39,281 bases of DNA from Thermoleophilia bacterium (GCA_014534345.1 JACVRR010000011.1:1-39281), one strand, 5' to 3'; positions 17,332 to 27,049 are shown, counted from the stretch's first letter. A program made the numbers and translations. The notes: generated by a model from the letters alone, not told the origin.

Positions 17332-18549
17332 TCAGCGCCCCGACCGCCGCTGCGCGCGGCCACCGCCGACGTCCGCGACCCAGGCGGCGAACGGCCGCTC
17401 GCCCGCGCTACGGCGCGGGAGCGACCGCGCCAGACGGCCGAGGTCGGTCCGCCGGCCCGTCGCGGCGTCGATGACGGCGACCTGCCCGTCGGCGGAGGTG
17501 TAGAGCAGGTGCCGACCGTGCCAGTTCATGTTCGCCCCGACGCCGCAGCCGACGGGGCCGAGGCGGTGCCGGTAGACCGCCCGCGCGCGCGTCTCCTCGG
17601 CCGCGACGACGTAGAGGACGGCGGTCCCGCTGGTCGCGCCGGGCCGCGCGTCGCTCAGGCGGAAGGCGAGGCGGTTCCCGTCCGCGGCCACGGCGACGCC
17701 CGAATCGAGGACCCCGAGCCGTGAGCGCGGCCAGCGCGCCCGGGCGACGAGGCGGCCGTCGCGCGTGGTCAGCATGAGCGAGCGTGTGCCCTCGAACAGC
17801 AGGCGGCCGGCGGGCGCGGACATGAGCGTTCCGGCGAAGCCGAGGGGGCGCCCGAGGCGAACGCCGGTGTCGCTCAGCACCGCTAGCCGCCCGTCCGGCG
17901 TGACGAAATAGAACGTCTCGCCGGCGGCGTCGAACGTGTGGCCGGCGCGACGGCTGTAGGCGTACGTGCGCTCGACGCGGCGGTCCGGCGAGACGACGAG
18001 GATCGCCGGCCCGCCGGTGACGAGCAGGCGGCCGCTCGCGAGGAAGGCATGCGGGTAGCGGCCGCGGCCGCGCACGACGAGCCGCTCGGGCCCCCGCAGG
18101 TCGGTGACGAAGACGCCCCGGTGGTACGCCGCGAACGCGAAGGCGCCCGGCCCGAAGGCGACGTCACCCGCGTCGTTGCGGTAGACGGCGCGCGAGCGCC
18201 AGACGATACGGCCGCGGCGAAGCAGGACGATGCGCCCGCCGCGGTTGCGCCGGAGCTGCAGGTCGGCGCCGTACGGACGGCTCGTCCCGCCGCTGTGCGC
18301 CGCGAGCCAGCCTTTCGGCAGCCGGTCGACGCGGCCGCTCGGCGCCAGGCGAAAGGCGCCGCAGCTCGTGGTGAACACGATCGGCGCGGGCACGCGCGGG
18401 CCGTGCGGCAGCGCCGCCTGGCACGGCGCCGCCGGCGTCGGCGCGCCCGCCAGGAGAGCGGCGACGAGCGGGGCGATCACGCCGCCGATACGGGTGCGCG
18501 GCCGGCGGAGGTCCCGCCCGAGCCGGCCGTGTGCTGGAATCGGTGTCAT
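17332..18549 (-). CDS. secreted beta-propeller-like hypothetical protein
   Basis: N-terminal signal-like segment (GVIAPLVAALLAGAPTPAAPC) and repeated R/G/V-rich strand motifs. Start ATG 18549 inferred. Confidence 0.55.
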   Translation of the reverse strand: MTPIPAHGRLGRDLRRPRTRIGGVIAPLVAALLAGAPTPAAPCQAALPHGPRVPAPIVFTTSCGAFRLAPSGRVDRLPKGWLAAHSGGTSRPYGADLQLRRNRGGRIVLLRRGRIVWRSRAVYRNDAGDVAFGPGAFAFAAYHRGVFVTDLRGPERLVVRGRGRYPHAFLASGRLLVTGGPAILVVSPDRRVERTYAYSRRAGHTFDAAGETFYFVTPDGRLAVLSDTGVRLGRPLGFAGTLMSAPAGRLLFEGTRSLMLTTRDGRLVARARWPRSRLGVLDSGVAVAADGNRLAFRLSDARPGATSGTAVLYVVAAEETRARAVYRHRLGPVGCGVGANMNWHGRHLLYTSADGQVAVIDAATGRRTDLGRLARSLPRRSAGERPFAAWVADVGGGRAQRRSGR

Positions 18550-20035
18550 GGCCGGTCTCCCCCTGCGCCTCTTCAACACGCTCGGGCGAGAGCTGCAGGA
18601 GTTCGCGCCCCTCGAGCCCGGGCGCGCGCGCGTCTACACCTGCGGGCCCACCGTCTACGCGTACCAGCACATCGGCAACCTCCGCGCCTACGTCTTCGCC
18701 GACACGCTGCGCCGCGTCCTGGAGTGGAAGGGATACGAGGTCGTCCAGGTCATCAACATCACCGACGTCGGCCACCTCACCTCCGACATGGACGAGGGCG
18801 AGGACAAGCTCGAGCTGGCCTCGCAGCGGGAGGGCCGCTCGGTCTGGGACATCGCCGCCCACTACACCGACGTGTTCATGGGCGACCTCGCCAAGGTGCG
18901 CGTGCGACCGGCAACAGTGTGGCCGCGGGCGACCGAGCACGTCGAGGAGATGATCGAGTTCGCGCGCGCGCTCGAGGAGAAGGGGTACGCCTACCGGCTC
19001 GAGGCGGGGCTCTTCTTCGACACCTCGAAGCTGTCCGACTACGGCAAGCTCGCGCTGCTCGACCTCGAGGGGCTCCAGGAGGGCGCGCGCGTCGCGCCCA
19101 TCCCGGGCAAGCGGAATCCCACCGACTTCGCGCTCTGGCGCGCCTCCCCGACCGACGCCGAGCGGCTGATGGAGTGGGACTCGCCCTGGGGAAAGGGCGC
19201 CCCCGGCTGGCACCTCGAGTGCTCGGTGATGAGCATGAAGTACCTCGGCGAGCGCTTCGACCTGCACACGGGCGGGGTCGACCACATCCCCGTCCACCAC
19301 ACGAACGAGATCGCCCAGAGCGAGGCCTACCTCGGCGGTGCCTGGGTGCCGTACTGGCTTCACAACGAGTTCATCGGCCTTGGCGAGACGAAGATGTCGA
19401 AATCGAAGGGCGGGACGCTCCTGCTCTCCGACCTCGAGCGGCAGGGCTTCCATCCGCTCTCCTACCGCTTCCTGCTGCTCGGCTCGCACTACCGCAACCA
19501 GACGGAGTTCACCTGGCGCGGGCTCGAGGGCGCGCGCGTCGCCCAGCGGCGGCTGCTAGAGCGTCTGCGCGAGCGCATTCCCGCGGGCGGCGAGCCGCTG
19601 GCGTACGACCAGGCGTGGGCCCGGCTCGACGGCTCCGCGCGCGCACACCTCGAGGGGCTCGACGCCGCGGTCTCCGCCGACCTCAAGACCGCCCAAGCGC
19701 TCGCCGTCCTCACCCAGCTCTCGCGCGACGCCGACGTCCCGGCCGGCGACCTCGCCGTCCTCGTCGCCGCCTTCGAGGCCGTGCTCGCGGTTGGCCTGCT
19801 CGACCTCGCGCCCGAGGACCTCGACCCGCCGGCGCGGGAGCTGATGCTCGAGGTGGGGGAGGTCGAGCGGCTGCTCGCCGACCGCGAGGAGGCCCGCCGG
19901 AGCCGCGACTTCGCGTCCGCCGACGAGATACGCGACATGCTCGACCGCCTCGGGGTCGAGGTCCAGGACACGCCGACGGGGACGACCTGGCGCGTGCGCC
20001 CCGCGGTGGGTCAGCGCGAGGCCGGCCGCGACTGA
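18548..20035 (+). CDS. cysS: cysteinyl-tRNA synthetase
   Basis: YTCGPTVYAYQHIGNLRAY (HIGH), LECSVMSMKYLG, GGVDHIPVHHTNEIAQSEA, ETKMSKSKGG (KMSKS). Confidence 0.95.
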   Translation: MAGLPLRLFNTLGRELQEFAPLEPGRARVYTCGPTVYAYQHIGNLRAYVFADTLRRVLEWKGYEVVQVINITDVGHLTSDMDEGEDKLELASQREGRSVWDIAAHYTDVFMGDLAKVRVRPATVWPRATEHVEEMIEFARALEEKGYAYRLEAGLFFDTSKLSDYGKLALLDLEGLQEGARVAPIPGKRNPTDFALWRASPTDAERLMEWDSPWGKGAPGWHLECSVMSMKYLGERFDLHTGGVDHIPVHHTNEIAQSEAYLGGAWVPYWLHNEFIGLGETKMSKSKGGTLLLSDLERQGFHPLSYRFLLLGSHYRNQTEFTWRGLEGARVAQRRLLERLRERIPAGGEPLAYDQAWARLDGSARAHLEGLDAAVSADLKTAQALAVLTQLSRDADVPAGDLAVLVAAFEAVLAVGLLDLAPEDLDPPARELMLEVGEVERLLADREEARRSRDFASADEIRDMLDRLGVEVQDTPTGTTWRVRPAVGQREAGRD

Positions 20036-20039
20036 GGCC

Positions 20040-20729
20040 TCAGGCGGCGGGCTCGCCGCGCGGCGTCACGACCCACCAGAGGCCGCCGTGCAGGTCGACG
20101 TTGTGGCACCTGATCTCGCCCGGCGCCTCGTGCTCGTAGAAGTAGAGCGGGCGACCGTTGTACGTCACCTGCAGCCGGCCGTCGCTGCGAGTGACCGTCC
20201 CGAGCAGGCGCGACTGCACGCCGCTGCCTGCCGACGGCGGCTCGTGCGTGAGAACGGGCGGCCATGCCCGGACGCACTCCGCGCTCGTGCAGTTCGACGT
20301 GTTACGGCGATCGTTCTCGAACGCGTACACGACCTGGCCGTTGGCATCGAACAGAACACGTCCGAAGGCTGACTTCTTCGCGACGACGCGTGCTCGCCTG
20401 GCCGGCACGCGGAGACCATCCTCGCCGGCGGGCCGGCGAGCCAGGGCGGCGTCGGACATCCTCGCGCGCGCGCCTCCCGTGCGCGTCGGCGTGGGTGCCG
20501 CGGCGGTGACCGTGTTCGCCGGCCCGGGTGCCGTAGCGGTCCGGTTCTCCGCTCGCCGGTCGGGCTCGGCGTCGCCGCCGCAGCCGGCGGACGAGAGGAG
20601 GAGGACGGCGAGAGCGACGAAGCGAGAGCCGCTGGACGCTTCGCCGGCGGTGCGACGGCGCAATGCACCGCGCGCACGAGGGGATCGAGCGCGGCGCCGC
20701 CGATGTTCTGGTACCGGCCGAGGTGGCAC
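20040..20729 (-). CDS. COG4315-type secreted repeat lipoprotein
   Basis: Lipobox LLLSSAGCGG; GRVLFDANGQVVYAFENDRRNTSNCTSAECVRAWPPVLT and VTYNGRPLYFYEHEAPGEI. Start uncertain. Confidence 0.75.
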   Translation of the reverse strand: MPPRPVPEHRRRRARSPRARGALRRRTAGEASSGSRFVALAVLLLSSAGCGGDAEPDRRAENRTATAPGPANTVTAAAPTPTRTGGARARMSDAALARRPAGEDGLRVPARRARVVAKKSAFGRVLFDANGQVVYAFENDRRNTSNCTSAECVRAWPPVLTHEPPSAGSGVQSRLLGTVTRSDGRLQVTYNGRPLYFYEHEAPGEIRCHNVDLHGGLWWVVTPRGEPAA

Positions 20730-20879
20730 TGCGTCGCTTCACTCTACGTGCATGCTGCGGCGGCGACTGCGGCGCCGCGACCGACTGCCGCGCGGCGACG
20801 ACGCACGACCGCAGGCCGCCGGGCCGCGGGGCGATGTGCTTAACTCCCGCCGCACGCGCCGATCGACCAAGGAGTCGTG

Positions 20880-20993
20880 ATGCAGGCAGCGCTCATGTCC
20901 ATCGAGAGGGGCTTTGTGACCTGTTCGGAGGGGATGACGCGTGCTTCGCAGAACGATCAACTTGGGGATCCTGGCGCATGTCGACGCCGGTAA
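20880..20993 (+). CDS. putative 37-aa upstream ORF overlapping the start of the ribosomal-protection gene
   Basis: AAGGAG RBS 6 nt before ATG 20880; runs MQAALMSIERGFVTCSEGMTRASQNDQLGDPGACRRR to TAA 20991-20993, out of frame with CDS 20941. Confidence 0.35.
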   Translation: MQAALMSIERGFVTCSEGMTRASQNDQLGDPGACRRR

Positions 20994-22950
20994 GACGACG
21001 CTGACCGAGCGGCTGCTCTACGCCGCCGGCGTCATCGACACGCCCGGCAGCGTCGACGCCGGGACGACGCAGACGGACTCGCTCGCGCTCGAACGGCAGC
21101 GCGGCATCACGATCAGGTCGGCGGTCGCGACGTTCGCGATCGGCGACGTCGTCGTCAACTTGGTCGACACGCCGGGCCACCCCGATTTCATCGCCGAGGT
21201 CGAGCGGGCCCTCGGCGTGCTGGACGGCGCCGTGCTCGTCGTCTCGGCTGTCGAGGGGGTGCAGCCGCAAACCATCGTGCTGATGCGCGCGCTGCAGCGG
21301 TTGCGGGTGCCGACGCTGCTGTTCGTGAACAAGATCGACCGCCGCGGCGCGGACTGCGCGCGGGTGCTACGCGACCTCCGCGGCCGGCTGGGGATCGCGC
21401 CGGTGGCGCTGGGCTCGGTCAGGGGCGAGGGCACGCGCGGCGCCGCGTACGTCCGCCCCGAGGACGGGGATGCCACCCGCGCGCGCCTGGCCGAGACGCT
21501 CGCCGAGCACGACGACGCCCTCCTGGCCGCCTACCTCGAGGACGGGACGGGGCTCTCGCCCGGCCGGCTTCGCCGTGAGTTCGCCGCCCAGACCGGGCGG
21601 GCCCTCGTCCACCCCGTGGTGTTCGGGTCGGCGCTCACCGGCGCAGGCGTCGACGCGCTCACGGCCGCCGTCGCCGAACTGCTGCCGGCGTCCGCCGGCG
21701 ACGCTGACGGGCCCCTGTCGGCCGTCGTCTTCAAGGTCGAGCGCGGGCCCGCGGGCGAGAAGGTCGCCTACGTCCGCCTCTTCTCGGGGACGCTCCGCGT
21801 CCGCGACCGGGTGCCGGTCGCCGGCGGGGAGAAGGCGAAGGTGACGGCGATCGGGGTCTTCGACGGCGCCGTGGCCGTTCCGGGGACCTCCGTCGGCGCC
21901 GGGCAGATCGCCAAGCTGTGGGGACTCGGCACCGTTCGGATCGGCGATGCGATCGGCGACCCGCCCCCGCGGGCGGCACCCGGCCGCTCGTTCGCGCCGC
22001 CGTCGCTCGAGTCGGTGATCGTCCCGCGGCGCGCCGCCGACCGCCGCGCCCTCTCCGTGGCGCTCGGGGAGCTCGCCGAGCAGGACCCGCTGATCGGCGT
22101 TCGCCTCGACGACGGCGCCCAGGAGCTGTCGGTGTCGCTCTACGGCGAGGTGCAGAAGGAGGTGATCGAGGCGACGCTCGCCGGCGAGTACGGCCTCGCG
22201 GTCGACTTCCGCGAGACGACGCCGATCTACGTCGAGCGTCCGACCGGAACGGGCGAGGCCGTCGAGCTGCTCCACGCGGCGACGAATCCCTTCCTCGCCA
22301 CGATCGGCCTGCGCGTCGACCCGGCGCCGCTCGACTCGGGTCTCGCGTTCCGGCTGGAGGTCGACGCGCGGTCGCTTCCCCTCTACCTCTACAAGACCCT
22401 CGAGAGCTTCACGGCGCACATGGACGAGTACGTCCGCCGGACGCTGCGCGAGGGCCTCTTCGGCTGGCAGGTCACCGACTGCGCCGTGACGATGAACCGC
22501 TGCACCTACAGCGTCCCCGACGGCCCGCCGTCGCGGCGCGGACCGCTCAGCACGGCGGCCGACTTCCGCAAGCTCACACCGCTGGTACTCATGCAGGCGC
22601 TCGAGCGGGCCGGCACGGTGGTCTGCGAGCCCGTCGTCCGCGCTCGCCTCGAGCTGCCGACGGCCGGGATCGGAGCGGTGATGGCCATGCTGACGCGGCT
22701 CGGCGCGGCCGTCGAGACGCCGTCGCCGCGCGGGAGCGTGTGCAGCGTCGAAGCCGTCCTCCCCGCCGTGCGGGTCCGCGACGTGCAGCGGCAACTCGCG
22801 GGGGCGTCCCGCGGCGAGGGTGCGCTCGAGTTCGACTTCGCCGGCTACCTGCCCGTCGCCGGCGACCAGCCGACCCGGCGCAGGACGACGCCGAACCCCC
22901 TCGACCGCGAGGAGTACCTCCTGCACCTCGCGCGCCGCGTCGGGCCATGA
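20941..22950 (+). CDS. Tet(M)/Otr(A)-like ribosomal protection / EF-G-like translational GTPase
   Basis: AHVDAGKTTL, RGITIRSA, VDTPGHPDF, FVNKIDR; C-terminal STAADFRKLTPLVLMQALERAGTVVCEP..NPLDREEYLLHLARRV resembles Otr(A). Confidence 0.88.
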   Translation: MLRRTINLGILAHVDAGKTTLTERLLYAAGVIDTPGSVDAGTTQTDSLALERQRGITIRSAVATFAIGDVVVNLVDTPGHPDFIAEVERALGVLDGAVLVVSAVEGVQPQTIVLMRALQRLRVPTLLFVNKIDRRGADCARVLRDLRGRLGIAPVALGSVRGEGTRGAAYVRPEDGDATRARLAETLAEHDDALLAAYLEDGTGLSPGRLRREFAAQTGRALVHPVVFGSALTGAGVDALTAAVAELLPASAGDADGPLSAVVFKVERGPAGEKVAYVRLFSGTLRVRDRVPVAGGEKAKVTAIGVFDGAVAVPGTSVGAGQIAKLWGLGTVRIGDAIGDPPPRAAPGRSFAPPSLESVIVPRRAADRRALSVALGELAEQDPLIGVRLDDGAQELSVSLYGEVQKEVIEATLAGEYGLAVDFRETTPIYVERPTGTGEAVELLHAATNPFLATIGLRVDPAPLDSGLAFRLEVDARSLPLYLYKTLESFTAHMDEYVRRTLREGLFGWQVTDCAVTMNRCTYSVPDGPPSRRGPLSTAADFRKLTPLVLMQALERAGTVVCEPVVRARLELPTAGIGAVMAMLTRLGAAVETPSPRGSVCSVEAVLPAVRVRDVQRQLAGASRGEGALEFDFAGYLPVAGDQPTRRRTTPNPLDREEYLLHLARRVGP

Positions 22951-23854
22951 CGCGGATGCACGCGGACGAGGTCGACATCGACCGCCCGCTGGTCCGGCGG
23001 CTGCTCGCCGCGCAGTTCCCCGACTGGGCGGATCTGGCGCTCGCGCCCGTCCGGCCGTGGGGGACCGACAACGCGCTCTACCGCCTGGGCGACGAGATGG
23101 TCGTTCGCCTGCCGCGGCGCGAGCGAACGAGCGCGACGCTCGAGAAGGAGGCCGCCTGGCTGCCCCGCCTCGCGCCGCTGCTGCCACTCGTCGTGCCCGT
23201 CCCGCTCGCGGCGGGCAAGCCGGCCGAGGGCTATCCCTTCCCGTGGTCGGTCTACCGCTGGCTGGACGGCGAGCTGGCGACGGACGAGCCGTTCGCCGAC
23301 CCCCACCGCGCGGCGAGCGACCTGGCGGCATTCGTCGCCGCGCTCCAGCGGGCCGATACGTCCGGCGGCCCCCCGCCCGGCGAGCACAACTTCTTCCGCG
23401 GCGAGCCGCTCCGGCTACGCGACGAGGCGACGCGGGCGGCGATCGTCTCCCTCGCGGGGCGGATCGACACCGACGCGGCGACCGACGCCTGGGAAGCGGC
23501 CCTGGCCGCGCCCGAGTGGGCGCGTCCGCCCGTCTGGGTGCACGGCGACCTCGATGCGCGCAACCTGCTCGTCCGGAACGGCCGGCTCGGTGCCGTGATC
23601 GACCTCGGGAGCCTCGGCGTCGGTGACCCGGCGTGCGACGTCATGGTCGCGTGGAAGCTCTTTCGTGCGGACACCCGCACGTCGTTCCGGGCAGCCCTCG
23701 CGGTCGACGGCGCCACCTGGGCGCGAGGCCGCGGCTGGGCGCTCTCCCAGGCCGTCGTCGCGCTCGCCTACTACACCGAGGAGACCAACGCGGTGTCTTC
23801 CGTGAGGCGCGACGCTGGCTGCGGGAGGTGCTCGCGGAGGGTCCGGGACGGTAG
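22947..23854 (+). pseudogene. aminoglycoside phosphotransferase-family (APH) kinase, frameshifted near 23796
   Basis: VHGDLDARNLLV, VIDLGSLGVGDPACDVMVAW. Frame 0 reads through into the next gene, while the expected C-terminus FREARRWLREVLAEGPGR* lies in another frame ending at 23854. ATGA-coupled to the upstream gene. Confidence 0.7.
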
Positions 23855-23885
23855 GGTCGGCGCGTTGGTCGCGCACTGGGACGAC

Positions 23886-24737
23886 ATGGAGCGGGAGCGC
23901 CTCGACGCCGGCGAGATCCGGGGCTGGGCGACGGACCTCGGCACGGCGGCCGGCTCCCTCGGCGTCGGCGTGACGCGCTACCAGCTCGACCCGGGCGGAC
24001 GCTCGAGCCCGGTGCACGTCGAGCTGGCCGAGGAGGAGATCTTCTTCGTCCTCGGCGGCTCGGGGCTGCTCTGGCAGAACGGCGAGACGCACGAGGTCCG
24101 CGCGGGCGACTGCGCCGTCGCCCGGGTCGCCGAGCACGTCCACGCGTTCGTCGCGGGCGACGAGGGGCTCGACCTGCTCGCCTACGGCCAGCGGGCCGAT
24201 CCGCCGCTCACCTACCTGCCCCGCGCGGGCGTCGTCCGGGCCGGCGTGACGCTCGACGTCTCGGGCGGTCCGCACCCATGGGAGCGGGAGGCCGCCGCCG
24301 GCCCGCTCGAGCTGCCCGCGCCGAGCCCGCGCCCCGAGAACCTCGTCAACCTGGACGAGCTCGAGGGCGAGTTCGGCGGCTCCTGGAAGCGGCTCGGCCG
24401 CACCGCCGGCGCCAAGCGGACCGGGCTGAACTGGGGCCGGCTCGATCCCGGCGAGGACGACCCGCCCCACTGCCACTCCGCCGAGGAGGAGATCTTCGTC
24501 ATCCTGGACGGGGAGGGCACCCTCCTGCTCGGCGACGACGATCACGCCGTCCGGCGCGGGCACGTGATCTCGCGGCCGCCGGGCACCGGCGTCGCGCACG
24601 GCTGGCGCGCCGGCGAGCAGGGGCTGGCGGCGCTGTTCTACGGAACGCCCGAGCCGAACGACACGATCTTCTACCCGCGGACGCGGGAGGTCTACCTGAA
24701 GGGCCTGCGCGTCAGCTTCAAGCTGCCCGAGGAGTAG
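23886..24737 (+). CDS. bicupin-domain protein
   Basis: VHVELAEEEIFFVLGGSGLLWQNG and DPPHCHSAEEEIFVILDGEGTLLLG. Start ATG 23886 (TTG 23865 also possible). Confidence 0.8.
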   Translation: MERERLDAGEIRGWATDLGTAAGSLGVGVTRYQLDPGGRSSPVHVELAEEEIFFVLGGSGLLWQNGETHEVRAGDCAVARVAEHVHAFVAGDEGLDLLAYGQRADPPLTYLPRAGVVRAGVTLDVSGGPHPWEREAAAGPLELPAPSPRPENLVNLDELEGEFGGSWKRLGRTAGAKRTGLNWGRLDPGEDDPPHCHSAEEEIFVILDGEGTLLLGDDDHAVRRGHVISRPPGTGVAHGWRAGEQGLAALFYGTPEPNDTIFYPRTREVYLKGLRVSFKLPEE

Positions 24738-24747
24738 AGGCCCGCGG

Positions 24748-25623
24748 ATGGCGATCCGCGAGCGGCGGGCGGCGGGCCTCGAGTACCTCGCGCTTGCGAC
24801 GGAGCTGCTCCAGCGCGCCCGCCTGGCCGACCCCGAGGCGGGCGTGTGGGAGGCCGCCGACCTGCAGTGGTGGTGGCGTACGCCGCGGAGCTCGGACACC
24901 GTCGAGCAGCGGGTCTGGCTCGACGCGGACGGCCCGGTAGCGGCGGTGGGGCTGACGGAGTGGACGCGTGCCTGGGGGTGCGACCCGCTGCTCGTCCCCG
25001 GGCGCGTCCCGCTCACCACCGTCTGGGCGGGCGGGCTCGAGGCGATCGACGCCCTGCGGCTCGACGACGTCGAGACGCTCGTCCGCGAGGACGACCCCGC
25101 GCTGCGGAGCCTGCTCGCGGCCTCGGGCTTCGCGCCCGACGGCGAGCTGTCCGGCATCACCTGGATGGACGCCGACGAGCGCGCCGCGGTCGCTCCCCTG
25201 CCCGAGCAGTTCGCCATCGTCGACCGGACACGGCGGCGGACCAGGCCGCATCCCATGCGGCGGAGAAGCGGCGACCAGATCGAGACCCGCCTGCGCCAGT
25301 GCTCGCTCTACGAACCGGAGCTCGACCTCGCCGTCGAGACCGTGGACGGCGAGGTCGCGGGGTACTCGCTCTACTGGTTCGACCCGGTGACCATGGTCGG
25401 GCTGGTGGAGCCGATGCGCGTCGAAGACGCGTACCAGCGCCGCGGCCTCGCGCGCGCGATGCTCACCGAGGGGCTCGATCGGCTGGCGAGGCGCGGCGCA
25501 CGCCGCCTGAAGGTCGGCTACGGCACCGACGCGGCGCTCGCGCTCTACACCGGCGTCGGGTTCCGGCCTGCGGCGACGTGCGTCTCGTACCGCGGGCGCG
25601 TGCGCCGGCTGACAGCCAGCTAG
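24748..25623 (+). CDS. GNAT-family N-acetyltransferase
   Basis: PMRVEDAYQRRGLARAMLTEGLDRLARRGARRLKVGYGTDAALALYTGVGFRP. Confidence 0.82.
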   Translation: MAIRERRAAGLEYLALATELLQRARLADPEAGVWEAADLQWWWRTPRSSDTVEQRVWLDADGPVAAVGLTEWTRAWGCDPLLVPGRVPLTTVWAGGLEAIDALRLDDVETLVREDDPALRSLLAASGFAPDGELSGITWMDADERAAVAPLPEQFAIVDRTRRRTRPHPMRRRSGDQIETRLRQCSLYEPELDLAVETVDGEVAGYSLYWFDPVTMVGLVEPMRVEDAYQRRGLARAMLTEGLDRLARRGARRLKVGYGTDAALALYTGVGFRPAATCVSYRGRVRRLTAS

Positions 25624-26306
25624 CGGCGCGAGGCGACGAACACGTACTCGCGGCTGTCAGACGTCAGCGGCCTCAGCGCGAAGTCGCCGTAGAGCGCGTC
25701 CAGGGCCAGCCCGGCGACGTCGAGCAGGCCGAGCCACTCGTTCTTCGTCGCCCACCAGAGCGAGCTCGTGCCGCCGTCGTCGAGGCGGATGTCGACCCGG
25801 TTGTCGGGCACGTCGTAGTGGAGGGAGTGGGGCACCGGCTCGTCCCGGTGCTCACCGTCGAGCCGGGCGGCAACGTGGTGGTCGAAGGCGAACGCGTTCC
25901 AGGCGAACCGGCCGCCGGGGCGCAGCGAGGCCGCGACGCGCTCGAACGTCTGCCGCCGGTCGGCCCAGGTCGGCAGGTGCAGGAGCGCCCGGTACGGGCA
26001 GTAGACGAGCGCCGCCGGCTCGGCGAGCGCGAGGTCGCGCATGTCCGTCTCGCGCAGGTCGAGCGTCACCCCGGCAGCCTCGCCCGCCGACCGCGCCCGT
26101 GCCAGCATCGCCGGCGAGGTGTCGAGCCCGATGACGGGGCGCCCCGTGGCCCGGGCGACCGGGATCGCGACCCGCCCGCTGCCGACGGCGAGCTCGACCA
26201 GCGGTCCGTCGGCCGCGAGCGCGAGGTCGACGTAGAACGGGATGTCCTCCGTCATGTCCGCCGACCACTCGTCGTAGTGCGCGGCGAACGCCTCGTCCCA
26301 GCTCAT
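25620..26306 (-). CDS. class I SAM-dependent methyltransferase
   Basis: LVELAVGSGRVAIPVARATGRPVIGLDTSPAMLARAR. ATG 26306 preceded by TACGAT-N6. Confidence 0.87.
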   Translation of the reverse strand: MSWDEAFAAHYDEWSADMTEDIPFYVDLALAADGPLVELAVGSGRVAIPVARATGRPVIGLDTSPAMLARARSAGEAAGVTLDLRETDMRDLALAEPAALVYCPYRALLHLPTWADRRQTFERVAASLRPGGRFAWNAFAFDHHVAARLDGEHRDEPVPHSLHYDVPDNRVDIRLDDGGTSSLWWATKNEWLGLLDVAGLALDALYGDFALRPLTSDSREYVFVASRR

Positions 26307-26512
26307 CCACCGATCGTAGGGGCTGACCCGCGAAGCCGTCGCGACGGTCGTCCCGCCCGCCGCTCTCCCCGCGCGGGCGCGCCGTAGCGTGCACGCGCGC
26401 GGCGCCTGCGTGCCGAGCTCCTCGACGAACGGGCTGGATGCCCGGGAGTCGGCTACGGTCCGGCGATCGAGCGCCACACGGCCCCGCTCCCGCTCGCCGG
26501 CGGACGCGTTCC

Positions 26513-26983
26513 GTGACGGCCGAGCTCGCGCTGTTCGTCCACCTGCTCGGCGCGTTCGTGCTGGTTGCCGGGGTCGTCGTCGCCGGCGTCGCGCACGCGG
26601 CGGCGCGGCGGCAGGAACGCGCCCGGGACGTCGCGCTGCTGCTCGGGCTCGCGCGCTGGGGGGCGCTGCTCGTGGCCGGCGGCACGCTGGTCGTCGTCGC
26701 CTTCGGCGTCTGGCTCGTCGGCCTCACCGGCCACGGCTTCGCAGAGCCGTGGGTCGTCGCGTCGCCGGTGCTGTTGACCGCCGCGCTCGCCCTGGGGGCG
26801 GCCGGCGGCCGGCGACCGCGGGCCGCGCGCGAGCTCGCCGTGCACCTCGCCGAGCGAGACGCGCCCGTCACCGCGGATCTCCGGCGGCTGCTCGACGACC
26901 GGGCCTCGGCCGCGGCGAACTACGCGGCGGCGGCGGCGGTCGTCGCGATCGTCGCGCTGATGGTCTGGCGGCCGGGGCAGTAG
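26513..26983 (+). CDS. small integral membrane protein, DUF2269-like
   Basis: FVHLLGAFVLVAGVVVAGVAHAAARR and three further hydrophobic segments. GTG start inferred. Confidence 0.55.
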   Translation: MTAELALFVHLLGAFVLVAGVVVAGVAHAAARRQERARDVALLLGLARWGALLVAGGTLVVVAFGVWLVGLTGHGFAEPWVVASPVLLTAALALGAAGGRRPRAARELAVHLAERDAPVTADLRRLLDDRASAAANYAAAAAVVAIVALMVWRPGQ

Positions 26984-27049
26984 CCGGTATCGGCGTCCCG
27001 CCGCGCCGGAGTACATTCGCAACACCGATGGCTCGGCGAGGAGGCGACC

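Noticed and set aside
21918-24737. 939-aa plus-strand ORF as a natural GTPase/kinase/bicupin fusion
   Set aside because: The first third is an out-of-frame read of the GTPase gene, and the kinase-bicupin junction shows frameshift hallmarks; three genes explain it better.
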